Below, piece by piece: positions 56,908-64,000 of a stretch of 64,000 bases of DNA. The position numbers were made by a program, and so were the translations under genes. Source of the stretch: Histoplasma ohiense (lineage: Eukaryota > Ascomycota > Eurotiomycetes > Onygenales > Ajellomycetaceae); NCBI GenBank assembly GCA_017607445.1, contig JAEVHH010000004.1, positions 3,038,001 to 3,102,000 of the forward strand, read 5' to 3'. The first letter of the stretch is position 1. Every line of letters begins with the position of its first letter. The notes under the pieces are model-generated. The model was given only the letters and a program-made list of their open reading frames with translations. It did no database searches and was not told the origin of the DNA.

Positions 56908-57900
56908 CTACAGCAACTTGCACGTCCGTTTTTTAGCTCTCTTGCGACCTCCGATCCCATTCTCTGAGTCACGGCCACCCCAGCCTTGTTCTTCAATCCC
57001 AACAGCGGTGTTCACTGCGAGTTCGAAGACCTCGTCAACTCCACGCATCTCTTTGCTGCTGCACTCGACATATGTGGCACCCATTCGTTGAGCCACTGCC
57101 TGGCCTTGTTCGGGAGTAACAGGGGTTAACCCCTGGGTTTTAAGAAGGTCGATACATGTGCGTTTGTTGCGCAGGTCAGATTTGAGGCCGACAAGGATTA
57201 GAGGCGTTGTGGGACAGAAATGGAGGACTTCGGGATACCACTGTATATGGATGGCAAGGGATGGTTAGGTTTTACAATGATACTCTCCTCGAAAATTTCC
57301 AAATAGATGCAAGGTTCCTTACCTTATCCATCACGTTCTCAAGTGATACAGGGCAATCAATTGCAAAGCATACGAAGAGAAGATCGGTCTCTGGATACGA
57401 GAGCGGACGAAGTCTGTCGTATTCCTCTTGACCAGCTGTATCCCAAAGAGCAAGCTCAACTGTCCTTCCAGTTGGTACGTGCATCGTCTGAGTGATATAA
57501 TTTTCGAAAACAGTAGGCACATATTTCTACGAGTACAACGTTAGTAAAAAAAGAAAAAGATGTAAGTATTTCGTTAACAAACACAACATACCTCCGGGAA
57601 ATAACCCTGAGAATAACTGATCAACAAACAAGTCTTCCCGCACCCACCATCCCCAACAACAACAAATTTTTTCGAGTATGAAGGGGGTTGGGTGATGTTG
57701 GTTGCCTGGGACATTCGACTCGAGGCCATGCTCATATTTGTGCTGACGGTGCCGTTGCTTACCCGAGTGCTCTGGCTTCTGGCGTGTCTTCGACGGGGAG
57801 TGAGCGGTGCAGGAAGGGCCTTTTCATCGAGGACAGAAGAATGACGGCGCACACGACCCCCGCCGTACTGCGGTTGTTCTTCATAACCACGGGTTGCCAT
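56908..57900 (-). CDS. RHO4: Rho-family GTPase Rho4
   Basis: Three exons on the minus strand: 57592-57900, 57323-57526 and 56908-57240. They close to 281 residues. The long Ser/Arg-rich N-terminal extension (about 75 residues) is characteristic of Rho4. The G1 loop GDGGCGKT is at about residue 83, the effector loop KYVPTVFENYI starts exon 2, then WDTAGQEEYDRLRPLSYP. GLKSDLRNK stands for the TKxD motif, with Ser replacing the usual Thr/Asn-type contact, and ECSSKEM for the G5 motif. The C-terminus is a polybasic stretch followed by CKLL, a CAAX box for geranylgeranylation. Rho4 works in septum formation through the formin and exocyst. An upstream in-frame start is possible, but the ATG at 57900 fits best. 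Confidence 0.92.
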
Positions 57901-59338
57901 GGTTTGGTTCAAGCCTTCAGAAGACAGCAAGGGCAGCAACTTTTCTCAATCAAATGACTGATAAGAGGTGAGGTTTCTCTGTTATCTATAGCCTTATCTA
58001 TGGGAATAGATGGTAGCAGGTTAGAGAGAAAGGGTGACGAAAGGGTTTGGATAAAGGTTTATAGAGGAAGCGAATAGCAGGGAAGAAACGAGATATCTCG
58101 ATACAAAATATGTAGGTTGTAATGGAAAAGGGATTGAGAAGATGAGGGGAGTCAAGAAAGGACAAGAAGCGAGGAGAAGAAGAGGGGAAGACAGGGACAG
58201 GCAAGCAGGAGAGTGCAAGGGGAAGAGCAGGGCAAAAAACAAGAAAGAAATCGCTGACGGTGAGATTGCTAAGTCTTGTTCTCTACTTTTCTCCCATTCT
58301 TATTTTACTTGGAGGTGGAGATGGGCGAGCTGCGGCCAATGTTTACACCCGCTGGCTGCCATGGCAACCGACTCCCTGCCCCCGGCCCAACAAAATCCTT
58401 GGAATCCCTAGTAGATGTCCGCTTGGAGCACTGTGTCGGACCCTGCCCCGGCTATCCACTGTGCCCAGTGCCTCTGTAACCCCTGTTCGCCTGCTCTGAG
58501 GGTTGTGAGGCCGCCCACATGAGCAGATCTGAAACGGCTAGATAGCAATAATTCCTTGCGTCATCCTGGCGCTGGAAGTTGGAGGCGGGCTGAAAAACCC
58601 AAACCTTCCCTCATTGTGGGATAGCTATCGTCAAGAATAGCCAGGGTGTCCTGGCTGAGATGTTCCCGCCTCAGAGCACAAAGTTCTCGTGTCGTGAATC
58701 CTTTTGAAACCACCCCGTATTTGTGGCGGATACCTCACGGCTTGTAAAGGGAGCGTACCCGGGGTTGTTTCCAGCCTATTCCTCGCCATCAATTGGAACA
58801 TCCGAAGCACAGAAATGGTTCACATATCACGGGAAACCAATAGAAACGCACCGCATGCCCGCACTGCCGATGTCTGCGCATCGTATGCAAAGATAAGAAT
58901 AGCCCAATGCCCACCAGCCCCTGACTAAGCGACCAAGTGGACAGCCGAAGCAGGTCTTGGCATCTGTATGTCCGACTTCTCCTTTCCCGTCATCGACTGC
59001 GGAAGCAGTGGGAACAGCTTCAACAGCTTCCAAACTCTCGAGACTCCAGCGCGGAAGCTTCTGGGTTGACCGCGGAGGCGACAACTGGCAGCTCCTCTCA
59101 CCAAGCCGGCATTGCCTCAGATCCCACACTGTGGTCTACCGCTAAATTCCATTATTCCAATGCAATAACCCCCCTTTGTGCGACTTGCCCAGAGCACCCA
59201 GTATCGTATCCGCTTCGTTGTCTTTTTTCTTTTTCTTCTTCCTTTTTTGGATGTGCTAAAAATTCTATCTCTATATGGCTCTCTTGTCAAGCCTCTCCCG
59301 TCCCAATCGCTCTCTCTGTCTCTCGCCCATATTATTCC
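57901..59338. promoter_or_regulatory. divergent promoter region of RHO4 and the LCB3-like gene
   Basis: 1.4 kb separate two head-to-head starts. Purine-rich runs on the plus strand lie near 58130-58230, and a TC-rich stretch lies near 59215-59320, just before the lipid phosphatase start. No gene was seen between. Confidence 0.55.
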
Positions 59339-61493
59339 ATGGCTAGAGGAAAGGCCCTGGACCAGCCCGACGCGGGCTTAAAAGGCCTGGACCATTGTAT
59401 GTTCACTCCATATCGCTGAGTTACAACTGTTAATGCACCCGCCAATTTATGTGAATGTAGCGTATATGGAAACAAAATACCCAGAGCTAACAGATGGTTG
59501 AACTGGCGCAGATCAACAGAAACTCCCTAGATGGCGGTACAAGCTACGGACTGCCCTGCTGCCCTTGGTGCGGTGGGAAACGCCTTATCTTGCTTGGTTC
59601 CAGGAGCGAATGCGCAATCCATCTCTTGATTCTTGGTTTGCGATCACCGCCAACCTAGGGACCCATACCTTCTATATGATAATGCTACCTGTTCTTTTCT
59701 GGTGTGGCTATACAGAGGTCGGTCGAGGGTGAGTCGCGGAACGAATCGATCCCTTTCACCCTCCTCCCTTCTCCGGGTGTTTGATAAGTGGAGGCTAGTG
59801 AGGATGGAGCTGATATACGCATGTAGAATCGTCCATCTCTTAGCATCAGGCGTCTTCATCAGCGGCTGGTTTAAGGATATGTTATGTCTTCCTCGACCTT
59901 TGTCTCCACCTCTCCATCGAATTACCATGTCTGGCTCCGCGGCGTTAGAATACGGGTTTCCCTCTACTCACTCGACCAATGCCATCTCAGTCGTCGTTTA
60001 CGGACTTTACCTTTTAAACTCGCCTGACTCGACTGTCGATCCGGTTGCGAAAATTATCTTCCACGTTATCCTGTATATATTCGGGACATCCATTGTTATT
60101 GGGAGGCTGTACTGCGGGATGCATGGGTTTTTCGATGTTATCACTGGCAGTTTCCTGGGCGCTTTGTTGGGCTATGTACGGTGTTCATACGGGGAAAGCT
60201 ATGACGAACTTATCTATTCGGGCTCGATAAATGTGATATTTGCAGTAGTTGCGGTTGTTCTTGCATTGGTTCGAATGCACCCTGAGCCCGCAGATTCGTG
60301 CCCTTGCTTCGACGATAGTCTTGCATTCGCAGGGGTGTTGATGGGCGCGGAGTTCGGGAACTGGCACTTCGCCCAAACCACTTTTGCAAGCAATGACCCT
60401 TATCCAGGGACGGTTCCATATGATTTGGCAAAACTCGGTTGGGCCAAAACTATTTTGCGGATTATCCTTGGAGTCGTGATTGTCTTCTTGTGGAGGGAAA
60501 TAATGAAACCATCCCTTCATAAGTTGCTGCCGCCTGTATTTCGAGTAATCGAACGGCTGGGCCTCAATCTTCCCAGAAGATTCTTCATTCTCGCATCGTA
60601 TGTCATACAGGTCCCTACGCATTGCTCCCTCTCACACATGTAGACATGAACTTCAGCTAAAAACTTGAAACTTACAGCGAATACGAAAAAGTCCCCGGCC
60701 ATCTCAAAGATGACGACGTAATCCCCAATGTCTCCGAAATCCCTTCCATCCTCACCTCAATCCGCCACCCGCGCAGAAGAGCAGTTTCCGTAGGCCCTCA
60801 ATCAGAAGCAGACGCCTACGAGACACTTGCTTATCGGGAGAAACGACGACGGGAAAGCATCTCGTCTAACCAATCGCGCAGCGTCAGTGCTGGGCGCAGA
60901 CTTCCTCCGACGATCGAGGATAAGCGAAACAAGCATAACACGTCGCCCACCGCCGCCGCCGCCGCCGCTACCCCTGGGCGACCCGGAAGCAGGAAAACCA
61001 ATACGGCAGCGACGGACAGCAACTCGTTTTCGCCACCGGTCATCAGGACCCCACGCAAACTTGATGAGTATGAACATATGATGGGGACGGGGACGCCTGT
61101 CTTCAACTCGGAAGCCACACTGAACATGAATGGTGCTGGCGCTGGCGCGGACGTAAACGTGAATGTAGCCACGGGTGCAGCAGACACTCTTGAATATCAG
61201 CTCGAGGCGGAAGAGGAGAAGGAGATGTTTTCGAAGATCACACCGCCGCGAGTACGGTATGACGTGGAGGTTGTGACGAAGTTGGTTGTGTATTTTGGTA
61301 TGTTCTAATTCCTAACTCCCAGTGGACCCGTTCTCTTTTTCGACTTTATTGGTTTTTGCTCAGGCGCGGTTCTTTCTTTCTTTGTGTTTGTTTGTTTGAC
61401 TAACAGCAATATTACATTGTTATGTTAGGAATTGGATGGCTGGCCGTGGAGTTTATACCCATTATGTTTCAGCTGCTTGGATTGGCTCTCTAG
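59339..61493 (+). CDS. LCB3: long-chain base-1-phosphate phosphatase (PAP2 family)
   Basis: Five exons: 59339-59396, 59512-59728, 59827-60597, 60678-61297 and 61429-61493. They close to 576 residues. The PAP2 signature is complete: KDMLCLPRP (about residues 108-116), GFPSTHSTNA and GRLYCGMHGFFD with the catalytic His and Asp. Multiple membrane segments flank these. The exon 4 region is a Ser/Arg and Ala-rich cytosolic loop with imperfect GCC repeats (about 60945-60975), followed by a membrane segment spanning the end, split by the last intron. The group dephosphorylates dihydrosphingosine 1-phosphate in the ER and feeds ceramide synthesis. Introns have donors gtatgt and gtgagt and acceptors as expected. 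Confidence 0.92.
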
Positions 61494-61770
61494 AAGTTTG
61501 TTCAGACTATTTGGCACATACACGGCACGCACACCACTAAAATTTCGCTTTCTCATATGCATGCGCATATATATCAGCAGGGCTGATGTGACTACTAGAA
61601 CTGGGGATGTGAGGTACATACATATATCTGTATTTCGTGCGGTACATTGACGTTGATGAGTATGTTTGTGTACGGGTGGCTTTTCTTTCATTGTTCCATT
61701 TTTTCCACCTTTTCTCTTGTGAAGTTGGCTATTTTTTATTTTTATTTTTTTAATTTTTTGATGCCAATAT

Positions 61771-61808
<38 letters not shown>

Positions 61809-63848
61809 TTTTCCTTTGGTCAAACACTAGATAGGTCTCAAATCAAAAAATAGATGCGTTGAAGAGACATTGTACGAGTAACAATGAAGTGGCTTGCTTC
61901 ATCTGACTACACCACATGCCGACTAAACTCAAAAAGGGAAAAGAATAAATCACATGACACCACCCCAGCCACACCTTGCCGCAGTGGATAAATATAAACG
62001 CGAGGAACCGGCAACAAAAAAGTTATTCCACTCCCGCCGGGAACTGGCCCAATGCCGCAGATGGGAATAGCAACTACCATCATCCATCAATGGCGAGCAG
62101 ACGGTAGGCAGGATTAACACGCGCGACGGGGGAGGGCGTTTGGGTTTTTCTAATTGTTGGTTTTATTCTCCTTTTATCCGTCCTTGTCATGCCTGCACCC
62201 GTCGGTGGTTGCTTGTCTGTAGTAGCTTCAAGTTGTCTCCCTCATCCTTCTTCCGATCTGTCACTTTTCGTCGCCTGTGTTCGTCCCCTGGCTATATACA
62301 CTTACGCTCCGAGATTGGTGGATTGATAGATTGATCGATTGAAGCGCAGAGCTATATCATTATCAATCATCATCGTCATCAATCATCAATCATCCTTGTA
62401 TGGTGTATCTCCGAGTTTCCCTCCATCACCATCATCCCCTTTGTTCCCAATCGATTACAATTCAAAGCAAAGCACGCGCAAAGCTTCTCACCCCGAAAAA
62501 AAAAAAAAAAAAAAAAAAGAAAGAGAAAGAGAAAAACAGACCCTGCTTTCTGGAACAAAGCAAAATCTTCATTCAATCCATGGATGGATGCGGGCTGTAT
62601 GGTTGAAAGGGCCCGGTTTTGCTCTTTTATACATGTGCAGCGCATGTATGTACAGTACAAGTCCAGTACAACAAACCCCCTTTGAAGGACCCTCCACGCG
62701 CCAGCTTTCTTCATCTCCGCAACCGCAACCCTTCTAAAGAGAGTCAAAAAACTGCAGCAAGGACTCAGTGGGACCACCAGCATTGCACCATCTGGTGCTT
62801 CCGCCTATCTTGCTTTTCAAAGGAGAATTCTCAATGCGCCAGCATCCGCTCTCCGCTCCCATGTCCATCCCGCCACTTACATCTATTCCCTGATTGTTCT
62901 TTGCCTTGCCATCCCTTCCTGTTACTGTGCTTCCTCAAACTCCGCCCCCTGATATCCAATCCGCTTTTCGGGGCTGAGCTTTCATTTCCCTCCCTGGTCT
63001 GTCCGCCGGGGTAGTTGTGGTGTGGCAGACAGTTGGTTGTTGTTGAGTTGAGCTGTGGAGGATAGCCGTATCCATCCACCACTATTGTATTTTGCCGCTT
63101 CACCCATCCCTCTCCGCCATCTTGGAATCCACACAAATACGCCCCAGCAACCTTGCCTCCGGTGAATTGACTGGGCTGCTACTGCCCGTTGCCGCTGCCT
63201 GGCAACCTCAACCTATTCACCATCACAACGAGTCCCAATTGGGACAGCGCAGGGCAGGTTGTTGTTTATCGACTGCAACTGCAACACAACACAACACAAC
63301 ACTGCCCTCCCTTCCTCATCCCCATGCCCGTCGTCTTTGCTACTCTCTCAACTACTCTACTCACCGTCGAGCTTCTCTTGTACCTCTACAACTTCTGCTG
63401 CTAGATCTGTCAAACGGCCTCCTCATCGCTGCAAACCCCCTGGGCAGGTAATCAATCGCTGATTCCATCAACCCTACTGTGGAAGTTGAAGAATATCCCA
63501 CCCTTCCAAAGGGCTAGTGCGTCTCGCGTCCCTACAGACTCGTGCTGCCATCTCGAATATCTCTTCTATTGCTGTTGCTTCTGAAGTCTACTTCTCTCCC
63601 GCTCGTATCAGACCGCAACGTTCCCAGCTTGGATATCGTCGGGGTTTCTTACTCCATTTCCATCGTCGTCCCTAATCCATCTGTTTTTGGCGGCACAGGT
63701 CTTCCTTTGGCTTTTATTTCCTTCCAAGTTGCCTTGATCTTGATTGAGATCCTTGGTTGGTACTCAGCGCGCTCTTTCATTTTCTTGAACCATACCTCTC
63801 CTCATTGTCTACATCCTGCTCTTTAAGCCGCTGTTGAACAAACTACCC
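61494..63848. other. 3' flank and long pyrimidine-rich leader, no gene
   Basis: Starts with the 3' flank of the LCB3-like gene, with a TA run (61779-61805) and a 23-nt A tract (62496-62518). From about 62820 to 63848 the plus strand is rich in C and T with short CAACA repeats (about 63280-63300), a composition typical of a long 5' leader of the gene starting at 63849. Several upstream ATGs open short frames. No domain is recognised. Confidence 0.45.
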
Positions 63849-64000
63849 ATGTCCCGGATCCTTCGACGTGTTTTAATACGGAACCTCTACTTAAGACACG
63901 CTCCCCCCGAGGAGCCCGTCGATGTGATGGACTGGGAGGAAACACCCCCAGAAGATCCGCCTCAAGATCCCCCTCCAGATCCCACGTCGTCTCAGCAAAA
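63849..64000 (+). CDS. start of an unidentified protein, cut by the window edge
   Basis: An ATG at 63849 opens a frame that runs off the right edge, with 50 residues visible. It begins MSRILRRVLIRNLYLRH, a basic amphipathic stretch, and goes on with a Pro/Glu/Asp-rich segment (EETPPEDPPQDPPPDP). It might be the N-terminus of a regulator with a long leader, or a mitochondrial precursor because of the basic start. Too little is visible to name it. Confidence 0.4.
   Translation, partial: MSRILRRVLIRNLYLRHAPPEEPVDVMDWEETPPEDPPQDPPPDPTSSQQ

Overview
The window looks like nuclear DNA of a filamentous ascomycete, most likely Eurotiomycetes and probably Onygenales. Genes are split by short introns (about 45-140 nt) with GTRNGT donors and CTAAC-like branch sites. 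Several genes are typical fungal housekeeping genes. An intact FunK1-type kinase gene and a FunK1 relic, a family known to be expanded in Onygenales, and one block almost devoid of CpG point the same way. The species call is inference; no rRNA or tRNA gene was seen.

Layout. 1-13.5 kb is accessory and decayed: an intronless F-box gene with two Cys/His modules, a sharply bounded CpG-depleted relic (3390-4937), a RING-finger gene running into a large inverted repeat, a C2H2 zinc-finger fragment, a FunK1 pseudogene, a transcription-factor-like pseudogene, and a broken prenyltransferase (DMATS) joined to a broken adenylation domain. 13.5-19 kb holds AT-rich relics, a 49-bp tandem repeat and one intact FunK1 gene. 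19.2-31.7 kb is a conserved block: YPT6 and VMA16 (divergent), the molybdenum cofactor gene cnxE, a DDHD phospholipase and an uncharacterised basic/SR-rich protein. 33-35 kb is a many-times-broken phenol-hydroxylase-like gene. 36.8-45.3 kb carries a small Ser-rich protein gene, a kinase tail fragment, SmF and a divergent kinase with a probable frameshift. 46.5-50.4 kb has a DUF866 zinc protein and an aminoglycoside-phosphotransferase-like pseudogene. A solo LTR with target-site duplication lies at 52.05-52.29 kb. 52.7-61.5 kb is a second conserved block: a DUF3431 protein, DAD1, RHO4 and an LCB3-type lipid phosphatase. The right edge cuts the start of a gene with a long pyrimidine-rich leader.

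Exon joins were worked out by hand from splice motifs and checked for reading-frame closure. They were closed for YPT6, VMA16, cnxE, DDHD, SmF, DUF866, DUF3431, DAD1, RHO4 and LCB3. The housekeeping genes work in unrelated core processes: Golgi traffic, vacuolar acidification, Moco synthesis, splicing, the kinetochore, septation and sphingolipids. They do not form a pathway cluster. The accessory gene families (secondary metabolism, monooxygenase, FunK1, APH) are nearly all broken, which suggests a region losing accessory functions around an intact core.
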